Source: Gammaproteobacteria bacterium
GTDB taxonomy: Bacteria > Pseudomonadota > Gammaproteobacteria > JADZEE01
Length of the DNA: 64,000 bases
NCBI GenBank assembly: GCA_020850735.1
Contig: JADZEE010000009.1
Location: 1-64,000 of the forward strand
Direction of reading: 5' to 3'
The position numbers and the translations under genes were made by a program. Below, one piece after another: positions 52,692 to 62,413 of this stretch. The notes beneath the pieces were generated by a model. It was given only the letters and a program-made list of their open reading frames with translations. It ran no database searches and was not told the origin of the DNA. Numbering within the stretch: position 1 is the stretch's first letter; each line of letters begins with the position of its first letter.

Positions 52692-53831
52692 TCAGCAACA
52701 GTCACCGGGTCCGCAGCACGCCGGGCCGTCGACGCGACCGAAGGAGTGCGGCGCGCCCTTGGTTGCGGCGGCAGGACGGCGGGTACCGGCGGGCGCGCAC
52801 CAGGGGCGGGGCTCGCCCGGCACGGCCGGTGCGACCGTGATGAAGTGCGCACCGTAGGGCTCGGCACCGAGCAGCCGGTAGGTCCGTGCGCAGACCGCCA
52901 TACGCTCACCGCGCGCGAAGACGTGGCCTTCATCGTCGGTCACGGACCTGAACGGCCCGCGATAGATGGCGGCGTGCCCGTAGTCGAGACAGGCTTCGCC
53001 GCTACCCTTGACCGCCGTGAGCGTGACCGAGCGCAGCTCGATACCATCGACGACCTGCCACGGCTCGGGCGACCACTGATCGATGGTGACGCCGAGAAAA
53101 CCGGCCTGCTCGAACACGCGCACGAACTCGTCCTCGACGAAGGCGCCGGAGATGCAGCCGGACCACAGTCCGGGATCCGCTTTGAGGTGCTCCGGCACCG
53201 GCTCGTCGGCGACGATGTCGGCGATGGCGACGCGGCCGCCGGGCGCGAGCACACGGTATATCTCCGCCACCAGGCGGCGCCTGGCGTCGTGAGCCACGAG
53301 ATTCAGGACACAGTTGGAGACGACCAGATCGATCGAGCCGTCGGCCACGAGCGGGTGGCTGCAACGCTGCGCGGCGATCCACGTCTCGAGCGCGGCAAGA
53401 CCGGCCGCGTCGGTGACGGGCGCCTGCGCGAGCCGTGCGTCCAGAGCATCGAGGTCGAGGGCGAGATCCTCGATCCGCGCGCGCCGGAACTCGACCCGGT
53501 CGCCACCGAGCCTCGCCGTCATCTCGGGCAGGTACTTGCGCGCCAGCGCGAGCATCTGCGGGTTCATGTCGACGCCGATGACACGCCCCGCCTCGCCCAC
53601 GAGCTGGGCGGCGATATAGCAGATCTTGCCTGCGCCACTGCCGAGATCGAGCACCCGGTCGCCGGCGCGGACATAGCGCGAGGGATCGCCGCAGCCGTAG
53701 TCCTTGTCCAGGATCTCCTGCGGCAGCGCGGCGAGCAGCGCCGGATCGTAATTGACCGGGCAGCACAGCGACGACTGGCGTTCGCGCGCGCCGGCGCTGT
53801 AGCGCTCCATCACGGCGGCATGGACGTCCAT
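52692..53831 (-). CDS. ArsM-like SAM-dependent methyltransferase
   Basis: 379-aa methyltransferase resembling arsenite methyltransferases. SAM block VLDLGSGAGKICYIAAQLVGE, GVDMNPQML; conserved cysteines at about C23/C24, C47, C174 (SNCVLNL) and C226 (SGCISGAF) correspond to the four As(III)-binding cysteines of ArsM. The C-terminus is unusual, ending in a Cys-rich tail (ACCGPGDCC). A strong AAAGGAGA site precedes the ATG. It lies 30 bp downstream of the sterol-desaturase-family gene in one transcript, and no ars regulator, pump or reductase is nearby, so an arsenic role is plausible but not proven; another soft-metalloid or lipid substrate is possible. Confidence 0.75.
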   Translation of the reverse strand: MDVHAAVMERYSAGARERQSSLCCPVNYDPALLAALPQEILDKDYGCGDPSRYVRAGDRVLDLGSGAGKICYIAAQLVGEAGRVIGVDMNPQMLALARKYLPEMTARLGGDRVEFRRARIEDLALDLDALDARLAQAPVTDAAGLAALETWIAAQRCSHPLVADGSIDLVVSNCVLNLVAHDARRRLVAEIYRVLAPGGRVAIADIVADEPVPEHLKADPGLWSGCISGAFVEDEFVRVFEQAGFLGVTIDQWSPEPWQVVDGIELRSVTLTAVKGSGEACLDYGHAAIYRGPFRSVTDDEGHVFARGERMAVCARTYRLLGAEPYGAHFITVAPAVPGEPRPWCAPAGTRRPAAATKGAPHSFGRVDGPACCGPGDCC

Positions 53832-53861
53832 GGTTTTTCTCCTTTGCTCGGTAAACCGGTC

Positions 53862-55794
<1,933 letters not shown>

Positions 55795-55843
55795 GGGCCC
55801 GGACGGCGCGCGGGCCGGCAGCTACCGGCGCCGGCACGGCCGC

Positions 55844-57250
55844 TCAGACGTTCAGCTTCAGCTCGACGATCTTGCGCGTGAGCGTATTGCGGCCCCAGCC
55901 GAGCAGGCGCGCGGCCTCCTGGCGACGTCCGCCGGTCAGCTTGAGGGCGGTTTCGATCAGGATGCGCTCGAACCGGGGCATGGCGTCGTCGAGCAAGCCC
56001 TGCTCGCCCCGCTGCAGGCGCGCGTACGCCCAGCGCGCAAGCTGCTCCTCCCAGTCCACGGCCGCGCCCGGCTCGTCGCCGGCGGTCTTGCGCACCTCGG
56101 CCGGCAGGTCCTCCGCGTGGGCCTCGCGCGCGGGCGCCATCACCGTGACGTAACGGCACACGTTCTCGAGCTGGCGGACGTTGCCGGGCCAGTCGTAGGC
56201 CTCGATCACCGCCTCGGCCTCCGGCAGCAGCACTTTCGCTTCGACATCGAGCTCCTCGGCCGCGCTGGCGAGGAAATGCCGTGCCAGCGGCTGGAGATCC
56301 TCCTTGCGCTCGCGCAACGGCGGGATGTGCAGGCGAATGACGTTGAGGCGGTGGAACAGGTCCTCGCGAAAACCGCCGCCCTGGACCCGTGCCTCCAGGT
56401 TCTGGTGGGTGGCGGCGACGACGCGCACGTCCACACGGATCGGTTCGTGCCCGCCGACGCGATAGAACTCGCCGTCAGCGAGCACACGCAGCAATCGCGT
56501 CTGCAGCTCCGACGGCATGTCCCCGATCTCGTCCAGGAACAGCGTGCCGCGATCGGCCTGTTCGAATCGGCCGATCCGCTGCTGAGTCGCGCCCGTGAAC
56601 GCGCCGCGCTCGTGCCCGAACAGCTCCGATTCGAGCAGCTCGCGGGGGATGGCGGCGGTGTTCAGGGCGATGAAGGCCCGCCCCGCACGCGGGCTGTGGC
56701 GATGCAGGGCACGCGCGACGAGCTCCTTGCCGGTACCCGACTCGCCGGTGATGAGCACGGTCATGTGCGAACGTGACAATCGACCGATGGCGCGAAACAA
56801 CTCCTGCATGGCCGGCGCGGCGCCGAGGATTTCCGGCGCGACACCCCCCAGCTGCGCCGCAGGCTCGCTCGGCGGATGATGGCGCCTCACCGCGCGTCTG
56901 ACGATGCTCACCGCGTCGTCGATGTCGAACGGCTTGGGCAGATACTCGAACGCGCCGCCCTGATAGGCCGCAACCGCTCGATCCAGATCCGCGTAGGCGG
57001 TCATGATGATGACCGGCAGACCGGGGTAGAGCCTGCGGATGTGCTCGAGCAGGAGCAGACCGTCGGTTCCCGGCATGCGGATGTCGGAAATCACCGCGTC
57101 CGGCAGCTCTCGCTGCAGCTGTCGCAGCACCGCGTCGGCGCTTTCGAAGCTGCGCGGCACCATGTCCGCCTGGCTGAACGCGCGTTCCAGCACCCAGCGG
57201 ATGGAGCGGTCGTCATCGACGATCCAGATGTTGCTCTTGCTAGTGCTCAT
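55844..57250 (-). CDS. glnG: Nitrogen regulation response regulator NtrC
   Basis: 468-aa sigma-54 activator. Receiver with DDDRS and phospho-Asp in [12 protein letters not shown] (near 54); AAA+ domain with Walker [12 protein letters not shown], the sigma-54-contacting GAFTGAT loop and LFLDEIGD; Fis-type DNA-binding helix at the C-terminus ([20 protein letters not shown]). It overlaps ntrB by 11 bp. Predicted targets in the window are the NtrC palindromes upstream of ntrB and glnA. Confidence 0.97.
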   Translation of the reverse strand: MSTSKSNIWIVDDDRSIRWVLERAFSQADMVPRSFESADAVLRQLQRELPDAVISDIRMPGTDGLLLLEHIRRLYPGLPVIIMTAYADLDRAVAAYQGGAFEYLPKPFDIDDAVSIVRRAVRRHHPPSEPAAQLGGVAPEILGAAPAMQELFRAIGRLSRSHMTVLITGESGTGKELVARALHRHSPRAGRAFIALNTAAIPRELLESELFGHERGAFTGATQQRIGRFEQADRGTLFLDEIGDMPSELQTRLLRVLADGEFYRVGGHEPIRVDVRVVAATHQNLEARVQGGGFREDLFHRLNVIRLHIPPLRERKEDLQPLARHFLASAAEELDVEAKVLLPEAEAVIEAYDWPGNVRQLENVCRYVTVMAPAREAHAEDLPAEVRKTAGDEPGAAVDWEEQLARWAYARLQRGEQGLLDDAMPRFERILIETALKLTGGRRQEAARLLGWGRNTLTRKIVELKLNV

Positions 57251-58301
57251 TTTCCAGAGGGATGTAAACCGTGAAAGCGGTCTCGCCGGGGCGGCTCTCG
57301 AACTCGATCATGCCGCCGTGCCTGTGCACGAGGGACTGGGCGATGGCCAGTCCAAGGCCGGTGCCGTCGGCACGCCCGGACACCATCGGGTAGAAGATGC
57401 TCTGACCCAGCTCGACCGGGACGCCCGGCCCGTCGTCAACGACATCCACGCGCAACGCCAGCTTGTGCAGGCGCGCGCCGATCGTCACCAGGCGCTGGGC
57501 ACGCGTGCGGATGACGACGCGCCCGCCGGGCCGCGCCGCTTCGGCGGCATTGCGCACGACGTTCAGAAAAACCTGCACCAGGTGGTCTCGCACGCCCCGG
57601 ATCTCGGGCAGGCTGGGATCGTAGTCCACGGCGATGGCGCGCGCGCCGTCGCATTCGGCTTCCACCAGCCCGCGCACGTGCTCGAGCACTTCGTGGATAT
57701 TGAGCCCGTCCGGCTCGGCACTGGTGCGCGGCGCGAGCATGCGGTCGATCAGACTACGCAACCTGTCGACCTCCTCGACGATGATGCGCGTGTATTCCTT
57801 CAGTCCCGGGGTCTCGAGCTCGCGTTCGAGCAGCTGCGCGGCGCCGCGAATACCGCCGAGCGGGTTCTTGATCTCGTGCGCCATGCCACGGATGAGCGCG
57901 TTGGCCACCGCGCTGTGCGTGAGTGCGCTCTCTTCGCGCACGATGCGGTGCATCCGGTCCACGTCGGTGAGCTCCACGAGCACCTCGCCGATTTCCTCGC
58001 CGTCGACGATGGGCACGACCGTGCAGTCGACCACGACGTTGCGACCATCACCGACTCGCACGTGCATGTCGCGCTCGGTGAATACGCACCGATCCGCGAG
58101 CGCCCGGCGCACGGCGGTCGCGAACAGCGGCGATTCCGACACCAGGGCGTCCACCCCGAGTCCGACGGCCTGGCGTTTGGACAGCGACAGCAGGGCTTCG
58201 GCCGCCGAGTTGATGCCGATGAGTTCGAGCGCGCCGTCGAAGCGCAGGACCGCGGTGTTGAGGTTGTCCAGCAGTCGGTACGCGTCATTGGTCTCGTGCA
58301 T
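57240..58301 (-). CDS. glnL: Nitrogen regulation sensor kinase NtrB
   Basis: 353-aa cytoplasmic PII-controlled kinase/phosphatase for NtrC. A PAS domain at about 5-110 is followed by HisKA with the phospho-His in GMAHEIKNPLGGIRGAAQLL and ATPase motifs NVVRNAAEA, DDGPGVP and [10 protein letters not shown]. No TM segments, as expected. ATG at 58301 (MHETNDAYRL) is used; the ORF track adds 65 residues overlapping the NtrC site. A perfect NtrC palindrome lies 19 bp upstream, suggesting negative autoregulation. Confidence 0.95.
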   Translation of the reverse strand: MHETNDAYRLLDNLNTAVLRFDGALELIGINSAAEALLSLSKRQAVGLGVDALVSESPLFATAVRRALADRCVFTERDMHVRVGDGRNVVVDCTVVPIVDGEEIGEVLVELTDVDRMHRIVREESALTHSAVANALIRGMAHEIKNPLGGIRGAAQLLERELETPGLKEYTRIIVEEVDRLRSLIDRMLAPRTSAEPDGLNIHEVLEHVRGLVEAECDGARAIAVDYDPSLPEIRGVRDHLVQVFLNVVRNAAEAARPGGRVVIRTRAQRLVTIGARLHKLALRVDVVDDGPGVPVELGQSIFYPMVSGRADGTGLGLAIAQSLVHRHGGMIEFESRPGETAFTVYIPLENEH

Positions 58302-58319
58302 GCCGGCATCATCGTTCCC

Positions 58320-58334
58320 GCACCATCTTGGTGC
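58320..58334. promoter_or_regulatory. NtrC binding site upstream of ntrB
   Basis: GCACCA-TCT-TGGTGC is a perfect 6-3-6 inverted repeat identical to the textbook NtrC consensus (GCACCANNNTGGTGC). It lies 19 bp upstream of the ntrB start codon, where NtrC binding would repress ntrBC transcription, as at E. coli glnLp. The rest of the 218-bp gap up to the DUF4124 stop contains no recognised feature. Confidence 0.85.
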
Positions 58335-58521
58335 AAATCGTCTGAGGCCGGGCTCGGCCCTGACTCCGGGCATCGTCGCCGGCCTCACGCAAGCAACGGC
58401 CTGGAACGGCATCGACGGGTACGTAGCGGCGCCGCGACGCGGCTGCCACGCGGTTGCACGGGTAGCAGATGCAAGAAACGGACCACGCGGGGTCACCCGC
58501 GACGTCGCGGCAAGTCGCGGC

Positions 58522-59043
58522 TCAGGGGCGATGCAGCACGGATGCGCGGTGCAGCTGAAAAACCGACGGCGGGCTCGATTTCACCTCGCTGCCCTCACCG
58601 TCGACTACCGCGACACGCAGCGTATGCCTGCCGCGATCGACGTTGACGAGCATGAAGGAGGTCGTCGTCCCGGGATCGCCGTAGGGCTGCCCGTCCACGT
58701 ACAGCTGCAGGGCGTGCCGGAAGGGCGTCTGCAAAGGCGGGCTCAGTCGGACGGAGACCTGGACGTTGCCGGTATTGTCGCGCAGGGTGGCGTCGTTGGC
58801 CGGGGTCCCGATGACGAGTTCCGTATACGGGAGCGGCTTGGGGGGCTCGGGGTTTGCGGGCGGGGGCGGCGGCAGCGGCGGGGTGTCGAGCGTCTGCACC
58901 CCGACCGCCTCGAGCTGCTCGGCGCCCGGATGCGGCTGATCCGAGTAAATGACGTTGCCTTCACCGTCCGTCCATTTGTAGATCGCGCCGTGTGCTGCCG
59001 TCGCCACGAGCAGCGCCAGTCCGAGCAGGAGGAGCCGTTGCAT
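58522..59043 (-). CDS. DUF4124 domain-containing exported protein
   Basis: 173 aa: signal peptide (LLLLGLALLVATAAHG), a DUF4124 module directly after it (AIYKWTDGEGNVIYSDQPHPGA), a Pro-rich linker (LPPPPPPANPEPPKP) and a beta-rich C-terminal domain (LYVDGQPYGDP...DRGRHTLRVAVVD). Such proteins commonly sit between glnA and ntrB in gammaproteobacteria; their function is not known. The glnA terminator separates it from glnA. ATG 59043 chosen because it gives a clean signal peptide. Confidence 0.85.
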   Translation of the reverse strand: MQRLLLLGLALLVATAAHGAIYKWTDGEGNVIYSDQPHPGAEQLEAVGVQTLDTPPLPPPPPANPEPPKPLPYTELVIGTPANDATLRDNTGNVQVSVRLSPPLQTPFRHALQLYVDGQPYGDPGTTTSFMLVNVDRGRHTLRVAVVDGEGSEVKSSPPSVFQLHRASVLHRP

Positions 59044-59091
59044 GCGATGAGCATAGCGAAGGCCCCGGGCCCCCACAACCGGGCCTCCGGC

Positions 59092-59118
59092 AAAAAAAAG
59101 CCCCCTTGCGGGGGCTTT
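59092..59118 (-). terminator. Rho-independent terminator of glnA
   Basis: On the minus strand AAAGCCCCC-GCAA-GGGGGCTTT continues into a run of eight T. The 9-bp stem with tetraloop lies 23 bp after the glnA stop codon. It cleanly ends the glnA message and isolates it from the DUF4124 and ntrBC genes. Confidence 0.95.
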
Positions 59119-59140
59119 GCACGGCCGGGCCGCAGTCACT

Positions 59141-60550
59141 CTAGACGCTGTAGTACATGTCGTACTCGACCGGGTGGGTGGTCATGCGGATGCGCGTGAC
59201 CTCGTCCATCTTCAGCTTGATGTAGGCGTCGATGAGGTCGTCGCTGAACACGCCGCCGGCCGTCAGGAAAGAACGGTCGCGGTCGAGGGCGTCGAGTGCC
59301 ATGTCGAGCGCGTGACACACGGTCGGGATCTGCTTCTCCTCCTCCGGCGGCAGGTCGTACAGGTCCTTGTCCGACGCCGGACCCGGATCGATTTTGTTCA
59401 AGATGCCGTCCAGTCCGGCCAGCATCATGGCCGCAAAGGTGAAGTACGGGTTGCCGGCGGCGTCCGGGAAGCGCACTTCGATGCGACGTGCCTTGGGGCT
59501 GGAGACCCAGGGAATGCGGATCGACGCGGAGCGGTTGCGGGCCGAGTAAGCAAGCATGACCGGTGCTTCGAAGCCGGGGACCAGGCGCTTGTAGCTGTTG
59601 GTGGAAGCGTTGGTGAACGCATTCAGGGCGCGGGCGTGCTTGAGAACGCCGCCGATATACCACAACGCAAGATCGGAAAGGCCGCCGTACTTGTCGCCGG
59701 CGAACAGGTTCTGGCCACCCTTGGCGAGCGACTGGTGTACGTGCATGCCGTTACCGTTGTCGCCGACCAGGGGTTTGGGCATGAACGTCGACGTCTTGCC
59801 GTAGGCGTGCGCGACGTTGTGCACACAGTACTTCAGGATCTGCAGTGAGTCGGCCCTCTTGACGAGGGTGTCGAATCTGGTGCCGATCTCGCACTGCCCG
59901 GCGGTGGCCACCTCGTGGTGATGCACCTCGCACTCCAGGCCCATCTTTTCCATGGTGAGCACCATCGCCGAGCGCAGATCCTGCAGCGAATCGACCGGCG
60001 GCACCGGAAAGTAACCGCCCTTGACGTTCGGCCGGTGGCCGATGTTGCCATCCTCGTAGGCGCGCTCGGACGACCAGTCCGCTTCCTCGGATTCGATCTC
60101 GTAGAAGCAGCCCTTGATGTCGGCGCCCCAGCGCACGCTGTCGAACACGAAAAACTCCGGTTCGGGACCGAAGTAGGCCGTATCGGCGATGCCGGTCGAT
60201 TTCAGGTAGACCTCCGCCCGTTTGGCGAGGGAACGCGGGTCACGCTCGTAGCCCTGCCCCGTCAACGGTTCGAGCACGTCGCAGCGCACGATCAGCGTCG
60301 GCTCCTCGAAGAAGGGGTCCAGGACCGCCGTGTCGGCCTCCGGCATGAGGACCATGTCGGACTCGTTGATCCCCTTCCAGCCGGCGATCGAAGAGCCGTC
60401 GAACATCTTGCCCTCCTCGAAGAAGGACGCATCGACCGCGCGCACGGGCAGCGTGAGGTGCTGCTCCTTGCCGCGCGTATCGGTGAAGCGAAGGTCGACG
60501 AACTTGATGCCTTCGTCCTTGATTCGCTTGAGAACGTCGTCAGCGGACAT
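59141..60550 (-). CDS. glnA: Glutamine synthetase, type I
   Basis: ATP-dependent ammonia assimilation; 469 aa, GSI-beta. Conserved blocks include [67 protein letters not shown] and the adenylylation tyrosine in DLYDLPPEE, so GlnE-type control is expected. The ATG at 60550 has GGAGGAG upstream; the ORF track adds 21 residues. The upstream DNA shows a sigma-54-like promoter and a likely NtrC site. Confidence 0.98.
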   Translation of the reverse strand: MSADDVLKRIKDEGIKFVDLRFTDTRGKEQHLTLPVRAVDASFFEEGKMFDGSSIAGWKGINESDMVLMPEADTAVLDPFFEEPTLIVRCDVLEPLTGQGYERDPRSLAKRAEVYLKSTGIADTAYFGPEPEFFVFDSVRWGADIKGCFYEIESEEADWSSERAYEDGNIGHRPNVKGGYFPVPPVDSLQDLRSAMVLTMEKMGLECEVHHHEVATAGQCEIGTRFDTLVKRADSLQILKYCVHNVAHAYGKTSTFMPKPLVGDNGNGMHVHQSLAKGGQNLFAGDKYGGLSDLALWYIGGVLKHARALNAFTNASTNSYKRLVPGFEAPVMLAYSARNRSASIRIPWVSSPKARRIEVRFPDAAGNPYFTFAAMMLAGLDGILNKIDPGPASDKDLYDLPPEEEKQIPTVCHALDMALDALDRDRSFLTAGGVFSDDLIDAYIKLKMDEVTRIRMTTHPVEYDMYYSV

Positions 60551-60628
60551 AACCACTCCTCCGGCAGTTTTTGAGTTGGGATTCGACAAGACTGTGCCTG
60601 GCTGCGTCGACAACGCGCTCCATCAGAG

Positions 60629-60644
60629 TGCATTTTGTATGCCA
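60629..60644 (-). promoter_or_regulatory. Sigma-54-type promoter of glnA
   Basis: Minus strand TGGCAT-ACAAA-ATGCA against consensus TGGCAC-N5-TTGCA: the invariant GG and GC pairs are present at the correct 10-bp separation, with two conservative mismatches. Predicted start near 60617, leader of about 67 nt to the glnA ATG. Confidence 0.75.
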
Positions 60645-60697
60645 TGACGGATCACGCATCTCCGGCGCCGGTCTGCCCGGGCCGGGCCTGCGCTTTA

Positions 60698-60712
60698 GCA
60701 CCACCGCAGTGC
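60698..60712. promoter_or_regulatory. Probable NtrC enhancer site for glnA
   Basis: GCACCA-CCG-CAGTGC keeps the outer GCAC/GTGC of the NtrC palindrome with two inner mismatches in one arm. It lies about 55 bp upstream of the -24 element, a distance usual for sigma-54 enhancers. Weaker than the perfect site upstream of ntrB. Confidence 0.55.
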
Positions 60713-60760
60713 GTCGAGGTCATGTCGACGCCCCATTCTAGTGCATTCGGACATCGCCGC

Positions 60761-60770
60761 GCTCAGATCT
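60761..60770 (+). repeat. Left flanking 10-bp direct repeat of repeat copy 2
   Basis: GCTCAGATCT, directly abutting the left terminal TGTGAAAC of repeat copy 2 and repeated at 60943-60952 just beyond its right end. Could be a target-site duplication; see the corresponding finding for the caveat about copy 1. Confidence 0.7.
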
Positions 60771-60941
60771 TGTGAAACATTCGCCCGCCGTCGCGAGACG
60801 GCTTCCGGGCGTTCCTGGCCAGGCCCGGGGGTGCACAATATCGCGCGCATAGCGGGCCCTACGGAAACGATCTTGGGGGTCCCCGCAACGCCGCCAGGGG
60901 CGTCCAGGAGCCGTCGCAGCAGGCGCGGTGATGGTTTCACA
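60771..60941. repeat. Dispersed short repeat, copy 2 (TIR-bounded, structured)
   Basis: 171 bp from TGTGAAAC to GTTTCACA, perfect 8-bp inverted ends (9 bp if the outer T/A is counted), closely similar to 8879-9036. The first part folds as CGCCCG-CCGTC-GCGA-GACGG-CTTC-CGGGCG, and a second hairpin is ACGCC-N6-GGCGT. It lies between the regulatory region of glnA and the 3' end of lysA, 3 bp from the lysA stop codon. ORFs within it do not hold up across the two copies because of indels. Confidence 0.88.
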
Positions 60942-60942
60942 A

Positions 60943-60952
60943 GCTCAGATCT
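60943..60952 (+). repeat. Right flanking 10-bp direct repeat of repeat copy 2
   Basis: Second GCTCAGATCT. It includes the lysA stop codon (TGA on the minus strand at 60947-60945) and its last coding bases, so the element sits exactly at the end of the gene. Confidence 0.7.
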
Positions 60953-62198
60953 GCGGCAGCACCGATTCACCGGCATACAGCGCCTCGAGCCGCTCACGCG
61001 GCCTTACCACGTGCCAGGATTCGCCGCGGATCATGACCTCCGGCGGACGCGGCCGGGCATTGTAGCTGGAACTCATCGCAAACCCGTAAGCGCCGGCCGT
61101 GCACACCGCCAGCACGTCTCCCGGTACCAGCACGAGCTCGCGTTCACGGCCGATGAAGTCGCCGCTCTCGCACACCGGCCCGACGACGTCCCAGCGACCA
61201 CGGGTCCCGGCGTGCCGTCGCTGCAGCGGGACGATGTCGTGCCAGGCGTCGTAGAGCGCCGGACGCAGGAGATCATTCATCGCAGCATCGACGATGGCGA
61301 AGCCGCGCTCGGCGCCGTCCTTGAGGTATTCCACCCGCGTGAGCAGCACGCCGGCCTCGGCGACCAGCGCACGCCCGGGCTCGACCACGATTTCCAGGGT
61401 CTCGTCCGCGAAAGCGTTGCGCACGACCTCGGCATAGGCGCCGATCGCCGGCGGCGACTCGTCCTTGTAGCGCACCCCGACTCCGCCACCGACGTCGACG
61501 TGCTCGATCCCGATACCGCCGGCGCGCAGCGCCGCGACCAGCGCGGCAACCCGGCCGAATGCGTCCCGGAACGGCTCGAGCCCGGTCAGCTGCGAGCCGA
61601 TGTGGCAGGCAACGCCCCGGACGTCCAGGTGTCCGGACGCGGCCGCACGCGCGTACAGGGCCGGCGCAGACTCGATCGGTACGCCGAACTTGTTCTCGCG
61701 CAGGCCCGTGGCGATGTAGGGATGCGTGTTCGCATCGACGTCGGGGTTGACGCGGATGGCGATCGGCGCGCGCACGCCGAGCTCTGCGGCGATCGATTCG
61801 ATGCGCTCGAGCTCGGCGGCCGACTCGACGTTGAAGCAGCGCACACCGGCCCGCAGTGCCCGGTCGATCTCGTCGGCACGCTTGCCGACGCCGGCGAAAA
61901 CGCAGCGATCGGCGCGCCCCCCGGCGGCGAGCACGCGCTCGAGCTCGCCTGCGGAAACGATGTCAAAACCCGCGCCGGCGCCGGCGAGCAGATTCAGAAC
62001 CGCGAGATTGCCGTTCGCCTTGACCGCGTAGCACACGCGGTGCGGGCGGCCCGCAAACGCCGCGGCGAAGGCCTGGTAGCGCGCCAGGATGGCGGCGCTG
62101 GAGTAAACGTAGCAAGGCGTGCCCACGGCCCGAGCGACATCAGCCAGCGCGACCCCTTCAGCGAAGAGCCGGTCGTCGCGGTACCCGAATTCGGACAT
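60945..62198 (-). CDS. lysA: Diaminopimelate decarboxylase
   Basis: PLP enzyme that makes lysine from meso-DAP. 417 aa; PLP lysine in VCYAVKANGNLAVL, GELERVL, HVDVGGGVGVRY and the substrate block CESGDFIGRERE near 335-345. C-terminal EALYAGESVLPQI. Its start overlaps the lptM stop by one base (TGATG), and the two are conserved neighbours. Its stop is at the edge of repeat copy 2. Confidence 0.97.
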   Translation of the reverse strand: MSEFGYRDDRLFAEGVALADVARAVGTPCYVYSSAAILARYQAFAAAFAGRPHRVCYAVKANGNLAVLNLLAGAGAGFDIVSAGELERVLAAGGRADRCVFAGVGKRADEIDRALRAGVRCFNVESAAELERIESIAAELGVRAPIAIRVNPDVDANTHPYIATGLRENKFGVPIESAPALYARAAASGHLDVRGVACHIGSQLTGLEPFRDAFGRVAALVAALRAGGIGIEHVDVGGGVGVRYKDESPPAIGAYAEVVRNAFADETLEIVVEPGRALVAEAGVLLTRVEYLKDGAERGFAIVDAAMNDLLRPALYDAWHDIVPLQRRHAGTRGRWDVVGPVCESGDFIGRERELVLVPGDVLAVCTAGAYGFAMSSSYNARPRPPEVMIRGESWHVVRPRERLEALYAGESVLPQI

Positions 62199-62332
62199 CA
62201 GAGGGCTTGTGAAGTGTAACGCTGGTCCTGCGGGCGGTCGGGCAGGTACAGGTCGCCCTTCTGGCCACAGCCGGCCAGGACGGCGAGCAGCACCAACAAA
62301 GACAGGCCGGCGACGACGGCAGGGACACGCAT
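62198..62332 (-). CDS. lptM: LPS translocon maturation chaperone LptM (YifL-like lipoprotein)
   Basis: A 44-aa small lipoprotein: signal sequence VVAGLSLLVLLAVLAGC with the lipobox, then GCGQKGDLYLP, the signature of the LptM/YifL family. LptM helps the outer-membrane LptDE translocon form its disulfides. ATG at 62332 gives a proper signal; the ORF-track start is 19 codons too early. Start and stop coupling with lysA is usual in proteobacteria. Confidence 0.9.
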   Translation of the reverse strand: MRVPAVVAGLSLLVLLAVLAGCGQKGDLYLPDRPQDQRYTSQAL

Positions 62333-62413
62333 GGTGGTGGTGCTTACGGAAGCTCGGCCTCGATCGCCGCAGGCTGGCAAGAATACCACAGCCGGGGCGC
62401 CGCCGGCCGCCGC

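Noticed and set aside
60741-60997. Minus-strand ORF over repeat copy 2 with similarity to an ORF over copy 1 (SRRRANVS-like)
   Set aside because: The local protein similarity follows from DNA similarity of the repeats; the frame shifts at the indels between the copies, there is no start or ribosome site in common, and lysA occupies part of it.
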